Source of the DNA: Rhyacophila brunnea
Lineage: Eukaryota > Arthropoda > Insecta > Trichoptera > Rhyacophilidae
Direction: 5' to 3'
Assembly (NCBI GenBank): GCA_022495005.1
Contig: JAGYXB010000135.1
Coordinates: 1,116,001 to 1,180,000, forward strand
DNA length: 64,000 nt
The first letter of the stretch is position 1. Every line of letters begins with the position of its first letter. Shown piece by piece: positions 26,530 through 39,200 of this stretch. The notes beneath the pieces are model-generated. The model saw only the letters and a list, made by a program, of their open reading frames with translations. It was not told the DNA's origin and made no database searches. The position numbers were made by a program, and so were the translations under genes.

Positions 26530-26870
26530 CTACAAGCTAAGAGTATCACACTTGACCGGCAGAACGGAGGAATTCCAACGCAAAAAATAACCACAAACGA
26601 AGGTAAAATCACGACAAAAAATAAACTAAGCGGAGTTTGCGGACGGTGTATGTTATATAGGGGGAAAGAACGGCAAAATTCCGACGGATATAAACGGGTA
26701 TCCTTTGGGAGGAGGGTCAGCTCGAGGGAAAAGCGGGAAAAAGTCTGGCAAAAAGGGATGAGAATCGTCGTTTTCACTGAAAGTTCGTCCGCGAACAAGC
26801 CAAGAGTTTAATTGTTTTCCTGTGCCGCGAGATGCTACTGTACGCAAGGCAGCCAATATCACAAAAATAA
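26530..26870. other. GC-richer, purine-biased island
   Basis: Plus-strand purine-rich sequence with repeated words such as gaacgg.ggaattcc and cggcaaaattccgacgg. The minus strand has overlapping 91- and 69-codon frames rich in Phe, Pro, Leu and Ser, as expected from pyrimidine bias. No family is recognised. May be regulatory or a relic. Confidence 0.25.
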
Positions 26871-27009
26871 TGGCTGTTAAATTCTTGTAACGACACTAAA
26901 AATAAAATAAATGCATCTCAGAATAAGTAAACTTTTACTGCAGTCATGTGCACTTGCCTTACGTTTGCTTAATAGGTTTCGGTAATAAGTCTCCTAGTTT
27001 TATTGTTAA

Positions 27010-27205
27010 TCATTTGTAGAGACAGTATCTTTAGCGGTTGTCCTTTGCGATTGCACGTTTGTGTATTGCATCCATGCATAAATTCAGTGCTGCAAAAGGT
27101 GTGTATAAATTTATTCATTCGCGGAAATGCGTGACGAGTCACGGCATAACTAACAGATGTTTGCGAGTACTGATGTGCCTAATGCCAATTATTTATTGCA
27201 TGCAT
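27010..27205. other. GC-richer patch, possible regulatory DNA
   Basis: Contains ttgcgattgcacg, ttcgcggaaatgcgtgacgagtcacggc (with a TGACGAGTCA core) and several TGCATGCAT-type words. A plus-strand 71-codon frame is open. I see no protein signature; conserved non-coding DNA is as likely. Confidence 0.2.
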
Positions 27206-27259
27206 GCCAGAACTAGCATTTTCAAGTTTAATTACTATCCATGTCATATTTGAAAGTAT

Positions 27260-28967
27260 CGGTAAACGTGTTTCAATTATTAATATTACCATTTGTTTGT
27301 TGACGTTCATGTGTACAATAAAATACTGTTGTGTGACAGCGCATCCAACAAAGTAACATAAAAAAATCAACTAATTTAGTTAAACATTAAACACATTGAT
27401 ATAATAAATACAATTTAATAAATAATTACACAAAATTAATCCACTGCAAAAATATGAATAGAAAGATTTATTTTAGTAATTCAAAAATAGATAATAATAA
27501 GTATATTTACAAATTTTAAGTAGTTTTAGTACTAGATTTTTAATTTCTATACGATTGTACATCCTACGCTACTAGAATTGTTTTATATCTAAAAGATATC
27601 ATATTAAAAGATTATCGTTTGGTTGTGTTTTATAAATTAGTTTTAGATATCCATCTCAAAAACATCAGAAAACTTACATATAACCATAAGAAAAAATCTC
27701 AGAAAAAGTTTATGTCAAGCCTCAGATCTTTTCACTGTCCGGGTGAATGCTTTATCGTTCAGGATTTAATAATATTAAATTATCCGTTTTGATTATATAT
27801 ACTTCTGTTTATCAACTTTTATTAGTCTAACCTTTATTAAAAAATGAAATAAATCTATAGAGGCACGTGTTTGGTTTTGTAATACCTTGACACGAAAATA
27901 ATATAAATTAATAAAGATAGAACTACGATTGTATTAAATTAATTTTAATTATCAATCTAGTTACTTAATACATATTTCTATTGACACAGCGAATAAAATA
28001 CCTAGCTGATCGTAGCAGCATGGCTTTTTAATTAACAATAATAGTATTAGTAGTGTTAAAATACTTTTGAAAACTATTTTGTTACTCATTAATTGGTCTC
28101 ATTCATATCGATATCATTCAGAATAGCGGTATTTCCGTTAACTACTTCATTATTCCGTTTAGTCTGTATTTGTTTCAGTTACACATATTATATGTATATT
28201 AGATGCTTTTATATTTTCAAAAGTGGCATGCGCATGCTTACAAAAACAAAACAACAACAACTAAGTAAATATGTTACCTATGTTAAATACATATTATAAG
28301 TTTTCAAGTAGGAAATGAATTATGTCTGTACAACTTAATTAGGAATATTGTTCTCAACTAAAGTACTTTCATGAGAAAAACACTCAAGTACAAATAAATT
28401 TAAATATTTCTTTCAAATAATTGAAACATTTCACACAAGCAATACTTTTAAAATTAAAATATAGGTAGATGCTTTGGCAATAATTCACAGCATAAAAAAT
28501 AATAATAAAAAAAAATAAGGAATTATTGTTTATTGTCACCTTTTTACACAAAAAAATAAATTCAATAATACTGATTTTTGTCTTATTTTTATTTAAAAAA
28601 TATTATTAAAAAGGTAAATGTACCAATGTAATTCCATTTTATACATTTATAAATAATGGAATGGATAATTTTAATAAAATTTTATTAGGTACCTAGATGT
28701 AGAGAGATTGCAGAATTAATATATATTATATAGAATTGTTTTTTGGCAAATTTAATAAGATTTAAAATACATTAATAATAAATACAATAAAACACTATAA
28801 CATGCAGTACCAATTCCACTCAGTTTATTTATAATTAGAACTGATTTCATCCACCCGGAGACATCGTCAACTGGTTCTAATTAATAATAAACTATGTGGA
28901 ATTAGGTTTTCATATTGTATTTCATTTTTAATAACACACTCGAAGTATATTTGTAAATTACACGTAG
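27260..28967. other. AT-rich DNA, no supported gene
   Basis: Nothing recognisable beyond homopolymer and AT-rich runs. Confidence 0.45.
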
Positions 28968-29425
28968 GTATTAGACTAGTTATCATGTATGGCTCAAAAA
29001 CCTGCTGCATGACCAAAACCATGGAAAGTGTTATGGGTTCGTTCGAGTAGAGCGTGCTGCGCAGAATCGTTGGACCCTTCAATGAAACACACTTGGGGTA
29101 GAGACAAAAATATCCTTACAATCAGTACGCTTTGTACAGGAGCCTGTAAATAATACAGTCCATAAAATCGCATTGGATAGCTAGGCCGCTAACAAAGGAT
29201 AAATGAGTCACATATGAGAAAGATACTAATGTTCAGGAAGACTGTACGCAAACAAAGGCCTTGTCGACCTAGGATAAGATAGAGGGATAGTTTCCAGTTA
29301 GATTTAAAAACCTTGGTTATCCTTAGCTAGAGAAAAGCGGTTTCGGATAGATCATGATATAATCAGATGCTGCGTGAAGCCAACATCCATAAGAGGTTGT
29401 ACCGCCAGGATCAAAAACGAAATTA
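28968..29425 (+). pseudogene. Non-LTR retrotransposon RT C-terminal relic
   Basis: Plus-strand translation over several frames recovers the usual end of an insect non-LTR reverse transcriptase: a VIMYGSKTCCMTKT block (cognate of the common V-x-x-Y-G-C/S-E-T-W motif), RVLRRIVGPF-like residues, RKTVRKQRPCRPRIR, DLKTLG-like residues, then DRS and LREANIHKRLYRQ. Several stops and shifts interrupt it. Only the 3' end remains. It differs in detail from the 31.6-kb relic, so at least two lineages are present. Confidence 0.55.
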
Positions 29426-31434
29426 ATATATAAGACGATGAATTTCACACCCGGACACGGAGGAAATAAATGAAAAATTTCAACAAAATAAATGTACTAT
29501 TAATAATTGTAAGTAATAAAAATATATTATTACAATAGTTACATAGTTATAATAAAATACGGTTAGATTAAAATGTTTCCTTAATATATTACGGCTCAAA
29601 AACTAATCTAAAACCCAGAGTAATAAAACTGACCAAGTACGTTATGTTATACTATTTTATTTGACAAACTATAAAGATAACTCTTATTAAAGAGACCATC
29701 AAGGAAAAAATAGTTTTTTTTTTCATTTCATGGATGACAGTGTCCTGCAAACGACTCCTGGCAAAAGCTCCCAACGATCACGATGGCTTTTGTTACCACT
29801 CCTTAACGGCGCAGTCTTCCTTTCTAACGAAAGTAATTTATGAAAGACGATAAATCTGTTATACAAGTAAAAGAGGATTCGTACCTAGCTTCAATCACTG
29901 TCCGAACAGTTTTAATTCAGAGAGAAAACTTTTCACAAAAAAATTTCCTAAGATTTTAAGATAATTTCGTTAAGAAAAGAAGTAATCATGTGACTTATAT
30001 TATGACAGATGGGTAAAAAAAGAAAACTCTCGAAGATATAATATTAAAAACTATTTGAATAATTCACTCTTAATGACAAAAAATGTATATTATATAAAAT
30101 GTATAAGTTCATAATTAACAATATCAATAAAGTTTTTATTAAAAAATAGATTTGTTATGTTGTGAGAAAGATATGTGCATATTAATAGTTAAATAAAATA
30201 ACTTATCATTTTCGATTATAAATAAAGTACATGGAATGAAGTTTGTAATATTATATTTTCTAGAGGGATACTAAGTAGCCATTATAACCCATTCTTACAT
30301 TGAAATAAACAACATATATCTTGATGACAAGCCAAATATTTTCTTAATTATTACAAAAAATATTGGAGGAATATTAGTATCACGATAAAAATATTAAGTA
30401 AATTTTGGAGAGAGTGCTATAATAACTATTATTTTGAATCAGCTGTATATTTGAAAGTTCTACAAACAAAAAATAGAAGTTTCCATTTTATAAAATTGTT
30501 GGCAAGTCATTAAAAATATATTATTCCTCTCTCATAGGTTTAAATTATGAAATATATATAAAAAAAAATAATGATGCACATCTCTTATATAAATAATTAT
30601 CGTAATATTTAAATGAATTTACTATTCTTTATAATTTTACACACATTTAAAACTCGGAATGAACATATTATTTTTGTTTATTCGATACCAAATACGCACA
30701 AGATTTAAACATGTCAGGTAGATATTGATTAATTCTTTTAAAAATAACGCTTTAAATTCTTGCTTTTTATAATATTGGTTTTATATTATTACAACTATGT
30801 ACCTAGTACATAATATAAATAACATAATAATATGATTTAAGATATGTAAGCAATGAGTTAAATAATTTCAATCCATTCAATTCATTTCATTGAATATGGT
30901 AACCTTTTTTTCTGTTATTAAAAAGGAGAAAAATAAACATATTTGTATTTACCTAATAGATTGGAATACATAAGATAAGGAAAACGTAAAAAAGTGTGTT
31001 TATTTTTCAAATAAAGTAGTACGTATGTATAATTTTGAATTGTGTGGTTTTTTATTCAAAATAAGATTTTAGGGACTCACATTACATACAAAAATATGAA
31101 AATCTCGGCATCTTTCGTTCAAGAAATCTTTGTCCCGGTATTTTCCATTACCTTTCGCTCGACGAGTATCCATTCTTCTGCATGAAGTGAAAGCTCATAA
31201 AAATGAATATGGCATATATAAATGAATACAGAATGAGGAAAATGCCTACAGGAGATACCTTAAGCCGCTGTGACATGAGACACAAGTGAACGAGAAACTA
31301 AGGTTATCCCAACTGCCAAAATGTACTGACAATACAGTATGATCTAAACTAAATGATAATAAAAAAATTTAATGTTCTAACAATCAAGTAGTAAGTTTAT
31401 GATAGTATACACTTAAATAACTCATCTTTCATCT
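29426..31434. other. AT-rich DNA, no supported gene
   Basis: Slightly GC-richer patches at 29740-29830 and 31100-31190 are not recognised. Otherwise AT-rich. Confidence 0.4.
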
Positions 31435-31609
31435 GTGTGGGTCGAACTTTTAAGTAATTTAGTTATGTGTTTCAGAATGGTGAGAAGGGTGTGTGTGATA
31501 GTCAGGATAGGCAGGAAATATAGTCGAAGAGGATATTTGAAATTAAATATTAGTAAAATTTATAAATTACGCATTCAAGACGTTCACAATCATATTAAAA
31601 AAAAATTCT

Positions 31610-32142
31610 GCATTCAACCAACTTGGAGTCACATGGAGGTCAAGGCTGTATTCTGTGAGGACCAAATGTCATTTGTTTGACGCGTGCGTGCTACCTGTGC
31701 TCCTGTATGGCTGTGAGACATGGCATCTTACTAAGCTTCAAGAGTCTCGGCTTTTGAGCTTTGAGAATCGATGTCTCCGCAGAATCTTAAGGGTACATTG
31801 GTACGACCGCGTTACAAACATCCGAGTTCGTGAGCACACACAACAGCCTTCGGTGATTGAAGTTATCACGAAGAGACGATTCACGTGGCTGGGACATGTA
31901 TTCCGGATGCCGCCAAAGAGTGCGGCACTTTGTACCCTTGTGGCACAGCCTCAAGGGTTCCGTCGCCGTGGCCGGCCCTCCCTCACCTTGCAGCGATGCT
32001 ACAAAAGCAACCTACGTGCTGCAGGTCTGACATGACAGGAGGCACAGGAGTTGGCGATGGACCGTGGTGGCGCCAACTTGTGCTTGCCCTATGCCCCAAT
32101 GTTGGGACGTGACAGGGTGAAAGAAGAAGAAGAAGAAGATAA
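31610..32142 (+). pseudogene. Non-LTR retrotransposon RT C-terminus, 5'-truncated
   Basis: The longest open piece is 31655-32035 (126 codons). In order it has LFDACVLPVLLYGCETW (residues 7-23), FENRCLRRILRVHWYDRVTN (36-55), RRFTWLGHVFRMP (74-86) and GFRRRGRPSL (101-110). This is the standard tail of an insect RTE/CR1-like non-LTR reverse transcriptase, downstream of the catalytic domain. A TGA sits where the family has Trp after AAGLT (32033-32035); the frame then resumes with QEAQELAMDRG, and a further shift leads to WRQLVLALCPNVGT. An AGA microsatellite (32121-32139) follows, a plausible 3' tail. The upstream catalytic RT and endonuclease are absent. Confidence 0.8.
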
Positions 32143-33190
32143 AGAGTACTTGCAAAAATTATGAAGTGATGTAAATACACTAAATGAGATAAGTTAACCC
32201 TTAGGCAATTGCTCGCCCAATTGGCATTGCAAATGATAAGCTAGTTCCGCATCTTGTGAGAATAAACAACTGATGTGTCCAATTTTCACGACAGTTATTT
32301 ACACAGTGGATCGATCATAATTATTAAGGATTCACCGAATCTTAACTAGTGATAGCAAACTAGAGAATAGGAACTATTCATAAAAACCGTACTCGCTAGT
32401 CATGAAACGATACTTACAAAAAAGATGAAGAATATGCAGTTCCATGATATAAATATTATCTTAATAAACTTTTTACAGTGACCATTTGTAAAAACTCAAA
32501 TTATTCTTCCATGATTTTAAACTAAAGCGTAAATAAATACGCATTATGCCTGATTTTAGAGGACATAATATCAAACTTCAAATTGAAATTACTTCATAAC
32601 ATGGTTTGAGACTTACAAACTTTTGCAATAGCCTCGCGATAATTTTATTTTAATGCCATAGTAAAATAAGATGTATATATCATAATATTTTTTATGTAAC
32701 AAATTGATGTTCAATAATTATATATGGTCATCAATTCAATATTAATTATGTTTCACTATAATGGATCACGAATTAGTGTACTAGTGATTATGTTTCCATT
32801 GGTAGTGAATATTTTAATATAGTTGAAGGTAAATTTCAATATTTTAAATAGTATTATTAATTTTTGAAATAGACTTACACTTATTGAAAAAAACTATCTA
32901 AGTAGTCAAAATAATACCGAAAATGGTATGAAGTAGAATTCGATAAAATTTATTGACAGCTTTGTCGTTTATTTTCACGTTTTTTTGTTTGCAAGATCAA
33001 TAGCAAATCCTTCCCATATTTGCAATATAATTATATACTACTATGTTTTATTTAATTAAATTTTGGTTTCAGAGTGCTGTTGAATTTTAGAACATGCTCA
33101 CTGATTATGACTGAAAATATATCAAATTTTTTTATATCCTATTAACGTACCATAGTAGGTCTTGTTTTTTTATTTTACGTAATCATTCAT
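32143..33190. other. AT-rich DNA, no supported gene
   Basis: No recognisable genes or elements. Confidence 0.45.
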
Positions 33191-33193
33191 AGT

Positions 33194-33433
33194 TTAAATA
33201 TGAAAACAAATCCAACAAGACGCAAGATGAATAATTTGCGGAACACTGAGCGGCAACATGGCAGTCGCGCACAACATCAACCTCAGCATTTGCGCGCTTC
33301 CATCCGAACCTGAATAAGATGGATCGACTTCGGAGACATCTGCATTGCCAAACACGGCAAAAGGTTTACAACTGGAATTTCCTAGACGTTCTGTCTTGCT
33401 GCCACAGCGGCTGCTGGCCACTGTTGGTTGCAT
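33194..33433. other. GC island, possible exon
   Basis: A GC-rich stretch with a 79-codon minus-strand frame (rich in Ser, Ala, Leu, Cys) and a shorter plus-strand frame. The composition contrasts strongly with the flanks. No family is recognised and splice sites are weak. It may be non-coding exon or regulatory DNA. Confidence 0.25.
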
Positions 33434-34227
33434 ATTTGTTATGTTACGATAGTGTAAATACTATATATATATATGTGTGTGTGTATGTATTTCTTATTTT
33501 ATTTTAATTAGTATGATATTGCAGATTTTTTAAGAAGTACTATATAATATTTATGTTTATTAGACTACAAATGCAGATTTTTATGTACCTTTTTAAGTAA
33601 TAGAATCTGTTTTACAAATTTTTACACATCAGCCACCTTTGTTACGTATTTAATTATTTGTTATATATAAATAATACAAATAAAATAGCGATGCTGTCAT
33701 TTGTATTGCGCACTGAAAATAGTTATTAATTACATTAAATCAATGGTTTCTTTAAATAATAGGGATCATTTTGTTAATCATAAAAAGACTTATAGAAAGG
33801 TTTTAGCAGATATCTCTGCCATCGGAATAGCCATAAATTATAACATATAAAAATAATACATGCACAAATCAATTTTATTGGCAGTGGTAAGCCAAGATTA
33901 TATACCTACCAATATAGGGGAGGTTAAGGCAATATTTTGATATTATTTTACATAGGTCTCGTTCCTAAATTATGGAGGTCACCCTGAAGTTTCAAATAAT
34001 TAACAATAAAAATTACCTAGATATTTTTTCGTACATATTTGGATGGGCTTTCCACCCAGTTTCATGTAAAAACCATACCATATGAGCAGGTAAAACTCTG
34101 CGGATTACCAGCTACTAACTGTTAATTTGAATTTACACCAAAAATTGACAGTTGATATCATAAAATAGATTAAATTCACATTGCGATGCCAAGTGGACGT
34201 GATTTTCCCGCGTAAATTGGTACTTAC

Positions 34228-34440
34228 GAGGTATTTCAAGCTCAGCGGTGCATTATATGCATCACGCTACGTCACGTCACGCTACGCCATACTCCGGCAT
34301 AGTTGCATGCACTTGTGTGCGATATGACATGCAATTGTGTGTTTGGTGATTTATTTTTGCGAGTGCGAAATTGATGCACTTTGTCTTTCTTGCGTCGTTT
34401 GTCGCAAAAGGAAAATGAACAGCGGGAGACAGCATCCATC
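34228..34440 (-). promoter_or_regulatory. GC island with donor site, possible first exon/promoter
   Basis: On the minus strand the island contains AGCGTGACGTGACGTAGCGTG (two TGACGT-type words resembling CRE/ATF sites), a TGCATATAATGCA palindrome and several TGCATG words. It ends CTTGAAATACCTC followed by GTAAGTACC, a good splice donor beginning at 34227. No long ORF. The arrangement suits a 5' exon with promoter elements, but GTAAGT is common by chance in such DNA, so this is inference. Confidence 0.25.
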
Positions 34441-36178
34441 TTTAGTATGACGACCTCTTATAAACATACTTACTTCATACATATATATATATATATTATA
34501 TATGTATGTCGCCAGCATATTAATTACTAGTTATAACAATAATACAATAACCTCTTTTATTCAATAAATAATTCACAAGATTTGAGGATGCAACATTCTT
34601 TATTGAAAATACTTAGTACATCATTTTAAAGATATCTCAAAAATATACCTTAGAATATAAGAAAAAAAAAATTATATTCATTGAGTACGCAATGTGACTG
34701 AAATTACTGCTACAATATACGCATAGGTATGCTTTTTTTCATTTTATGTTTGTATTGATGCACTAGTAAATACATTCTCTAAATTTAAAATTGTGTGTTA
34801 TACTTAATTATTTACTTAATTGCACCTCATTTCATTATTTCACCACCTGACCACTTTACTTACGTAGGTACTCGTGATGAATTGTTGCAAGTATATGATT
34901 TTATCCTTACGTCTATAGATCTTGTAATCAATTTCTACCAGTAATGATAATAATAAACAAACAAACAAATAGAATTTTTAATAAGCTATATATTGTACTT
35001 ATTCGGGCTTAATTCGGGCTAATAAATATTTACCGGGTATATACAAAAATATGTTTTCGATAAAAGTCATTACTCATCCCTGGTAAAATAAATCCGTACC
35101 TGCACGTTTACTGCAGACTTTTCCTTCACAAACCGCACTTCATGATGTTAATATAAAAGCACGAAATGTGTTTTTCCTCTTTCAAGTCAGTTTATCTACC
35201 GAAGGTAATTGATTACTGAGATAAAGTGTGGTACGCGAACTCAAAGCAACGTCTACGGGAAAAAATAACGCCTCCCGACTTCAAACTGAAATTACGTATT
35301 GTGGTTTGTTTTATTATTTTTCTACGTCTTGTTTTATGCATGAAAACTCTTTAAATCTACTAAAAATAATTTTATTTACATCAAATTCCTTGAAAAGAAG
35401 CCACAAACATGATTTTTTTTTAAATTTGATACTTAAATTGATAATTTTATCTACCAAAAGCAAGCTTTTACTGTTGTCATGACATGACTCTATTAAAAAA
35501 TAAGAGCTTTTATGTGGATGTCAATACGTTGATATATTCTCGAATAAATTATATTAATTTCTATATATAATACTCCATTCTTAATAAATATATAAATTAT
35601 ATTACGTACAGCAGAGAATTTTATGATAATACTTGACACAAATAATATAAAAAAGAGAATGATATTATTTTTTAATTTAATTAAAATAATATCAAAGAAT
35701 AATAAGAGATAATGCATTTGCTATTTAGGTAATCTTGGGGTATTTAGGGGACTGGAGAAAATATTGTATATACTACGGAAAACTTAGGATATCAAAATTT
35801 TTATATTTTTTTAAAATTATAATATATATAATGACTTACTCATATCATTTAATTTTTTGGTGATATTTTTTTTTACTTTTTTTTAATTTGTCAATATCAT
35901 GTATCTACATATTATTATTACTCCATATAACTATGCAATACATGGTTTTAAAAACTTTATCTATATTAAGAAAATAACCATATATATAATTATGTTATAA
36001 ACCATTTAGATTTATTTCTGTTATACCTGTCATTATGTTATTTAAATTTTATCAAGACATCTCATATATACTTAAGCAATGCAGATAAGTTTATTTCATA
36101 TTGTAACCTTTCAGATTATTATTTAAATCAGTTCAACCAATAATGATAGGATAAGAAATAAAACCAAAAAAAACTTAC
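34441..36178. other. AT-rich DNA with an AT dinucleotide run
   Basis: An (AT)n run lies at about 34482-34500. Two ORFs (35228-35482 plus, 35493-35717 minus) have AT-driven composition and no recognisable features. Confidence 0.4.
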
Positions 36179-36357
36179 CTTACCCCATTCTGTCTACAGT
36201 CATCGGTGCCGATTTCCCGATAAGCGAAAAACAAACCTTCGTTCAGCGGAGACAAAAGCTGTTCACGTCTCTGGCATAATGAGACTAAAATTGGCGCATT
36301 GTTGTTTATGTAAATTACCCTTTCGGGAGTACTAAATACTTGTACCAACCTCCATTC
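36179..36357 (-). CDS. Candidate internal exon, unknown product
   Basis: The minus strand is open for 59 codons from 36357 to 36179, with no Met needed. It includes VIYINNNAPILVSLCQRREQ and PLNEGLFFAYREIGTDDCRQ, and ends exactly at AG|GTAAGT, a near-perfect donor. GC content is well above the flanks. Two acceptors are possible: after ...TATTTAG (exon 36179-36331, frame kept open) or after ...TTCATTGCCTCAG (exon start 36370), which has a better pyrimidine tract but puts a TGA in this frame; there a different frame opens with ERENGGWYKYLVLPKG. It may therefore be a coding exon, a UTR or non-coding exon, or chance. I do not recognise the protein. Confidence 0.25.
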
Positions 36358-36370
36358 TCACGTTCAAATG

Positions 36371-37438
36371 CTGAGGCAATGAAGAAAGTGTAGATGTATT
36401 AGAATAGTTACTTGGATCATTTAATCAATAATTTAATGACGTTTCACAACATAGTGTTTATAAGAAGTGTATGGTTAAAAAAGATACGCATTAAAAATAT
36501 TTATTGTACATTTTTTAATTATTTTTAAACAAAATAATATTGGTTGCAAAATAATAATTATCATCCCAAATAAGCTGCTAAAGCAAAGTTTTGAAATGAA
36601 ATACTTACGTAGTTATAAGGAAATATTTAGTCTACTTTATTTAATTTCGGTCATTACTTGATTGAGGTAGATTATCTTAAACATGATTAAATTTACTCTG
36701 GCTCAAAAGATTTTTATTTTTGCTCTTTTCAATTAAGTGAAAATTAATATTTTATAAATAAAAAATACAGTGTTTACGTTTTAAATAATATACAGAAAGA
36801 AAATCAAGATAATTTTATAACGATTGAGATTGAAATCTGTTATATTATGTCATACTTTTTGTCGTTTTTTAACTATTAGAAGTACGATCTATTTTATGCC
36901 GTTAATACTTTTGATTTTTCAATATTTTGGACAATAGAGGTATATGACATATTAAAATGAGATGAAGGACAGGTCTGTGTATATATTATATTATTAGACT
37001 GACAATGACGAATTCTCATATAACTTGTACAGTTAAATGGTCAAATAGAAACGTCACGCACGCTCACTCGCTTTTGCTAACTTGCAAGCTGAAACATAGT
37101 GGACTATGTAAGAAAACAGGGACACTCGAGTGCTGAAACTCAATTAGGTAAACAAGTGTATTAGAAATACGGTCCAAGTTTAGCTTAACGACTCTAAAGA
37201 GAGAGAGGGAAAGCTGTCGGAAGATTGGGAAAGCAGGAGAATTGTTGAGACTAAGCATTTTGAGTGGGTGCTAATTGAAAAACATGCCGGAGGAACGTGT
37301 CTAATGGTTTCTTTTAAATACAAGTTACTTCGTTTTTATGAAATACAATAGTATAAGTATACACATAACAGTGAATTGATCATAGCTTTGGATAGTCTTT
37401 GAATTAGTATGAAATTTTGTCAGTAAAGATATTTCATT
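36371..37438. other. AT-rich DNA, no supported gene
   Basis: A minus-strand 64-codon frame at 37064-37258 is not recognised. Confidence 0.4.
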
Positions 37439-37805
37439 CTAGTAAATCCTGTAATATGTATGCATTATAATGGTGCAACTTTTATTATTAACAGCCCAAA
37501 GTGGCCTAAAGTGACAAAAAAACCAATGGATAAATAGGCAAACAAGAGTATGCTTTGTATGATATAAATCACTGAGTAGATGAAATGGCAATGGACTGGA
37601 CATGTTGTTTAGGAAGTGGACAACCGTTGGACAAATGCCATTATACATGGTACCTAAGATACTAAGGGATGCCATACAAATCACTGGTTATAAAGTCTGG
37701 TGGATTAAGTGACAGTAAAAAAAACGATCGAGAATAGTGGAATGAGCTAGAGAAGGTTTTCATGCAGTAATTGATCAATAACAGCTTACGATGATGATAT
37801 TATTT
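37439..37805 (+). pseudogene. Non-LTR retrotransposon RT C-terminal relic
   Basis: Plus-strand fragments in changing frames match the tail of another common insect non-LTR lineage: MKWQWTGHVV (from 37580), VDNRWTNAIIHGT, then DRE-stop-WNELEKVFMQ, and a GATGATGAT run at the end. WxWTGHxxR, DNRWT and DRxxWxxLExxF are the usual ordered landmarks. Multiple stops and shifts. Only the 3' end is present. Confidence 0.55.
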
Positions 37806-39171
37806 TTAATAACATATTTTTGTTGAATGAAATAAATTTATAATACCTAAATGTTTCATAATTAGTGGAATACTTTTTCATTAATAATTATTGTAAATTG
37901 TTATAATTATTATTGTCTAGTATACTGACTCTTAATGGATGTTGAAAATGTTCTTCTATGACATACGCATTGTGTTTTTATGAAAGTGATGTTTTTTTAA
38001 TTAGATTCAGTATGAAAACAATAATTAAATTAAAAATAAGTTCTGCAACTGTTGGTATATTTTTTACATAATATTTGATAAATTACTTTCTACCTACACT
38101 TTTAAATAATCTTTATTTTAGCATTCTTTTGTTGAAATTTGTAAAAAATTTCTTTGAGAAACTTGGAAAAAAATTATTGCTGTTCCAAATGATATTATAA
38201 ATGAATAAAAACTAATCTAAGTAATTTTAAATACACCATTGCTTATAATGAAAAACACGCAATTTATCTACACTAATATTATACCCTGTTTACACGTGCA
38301 TGGAATTACTGCTGACAGTACGTATTATCGCCGCCATAACAATAAAATGCACGTTTAAATACGTATTATTGTTCAATTTGTTAGATTGTATGAATGGATC
38401 AAAAAATAGTTTCTGAATTTTCATGCGACAGTTGTAACTTCTGCGATATTTGCAAATGCGCAGTAAAACGATGGTGACAAACCTGCCGGAAAAAAATGAA
38501 CTACATCGCGCAAAGCATTTTTACATTTATCATTTTTTCACAACCAGTGAAATAGCCCCATACAAAGATAACAATGCGTCTCGCTTATGCTTTAAATATG
38601 AGATTAGCAAGATAGTCAGCACTTTTATGTATACACAGTTATTATGGCAATTGTTTAATTAATACTTACTACATTTAAGGGTTAATATTATCATTATTGT
38701 TACGTTATTAACAAAGAATGTATCTTTTTATTACTATACCTAGTCAATTGAAAAATAAATTATGTGTCGTGGTTTATCATGGCACGTAAATACCAATGTT
38801 ATTAAATTTTAAGTTAAATAACATTTCACCCACCAGAAGCTAAAATATTTTTTGAGAATTTTCAATGTCCGAATAAGAAACTTAAAACATTTTGACATTT
38901 TTCAATTAAACGTTGACATTTTAAAATCTGCGGCTTGTTCCCTACACCCCATTTGAGTAAAATATTTTAACAGCGCGAGCTAATGAGATTATACAACTTT
39001 TATACACTCCAACTTATTTAAGGTAATTTAAGCTTCAAGTCTGGAACATTTTATTATTTATATTAGCTGAAACTTTTAAACGTTATTAGTGAACCTTTTG
39101 AATTTTCACGAAATGCCGTAACAAAAGAAAACTTTTCCCACAAAAAGGAAAGGCGTTTGAAGCACACTCAT
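37806..39171. other. AT-rich DNA with a GC-richer patch
   Basis: The patch at 38285-38580 (cgtgcatgg, tatcgccgcc, gcaaatgcgcag, cctgccgg) includes a 70-codon plus-strand frame without recognisable features. Confidence 0.35.
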
Positions 39172-39200
39172 ACATACATACATACACACACACACATACA
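39168..39200 (+). repeat. Microsatellite (CATA)n/(CA)n
   Basis: A short run of catacatacatacac followed by acacacacacatacata. Confidence 0.8.

Noticed and set aside
26523..26862. Two overlapping minus-strand ORFs as genes
   Set aside because: Both frames are Phe/Pro/Ser-rich because of pyrimidine bias; neither has family motifs.
34480..34505. AT palindrome as a functional site
   Set aside because: It is an ordinary (AT)n microsatellite.
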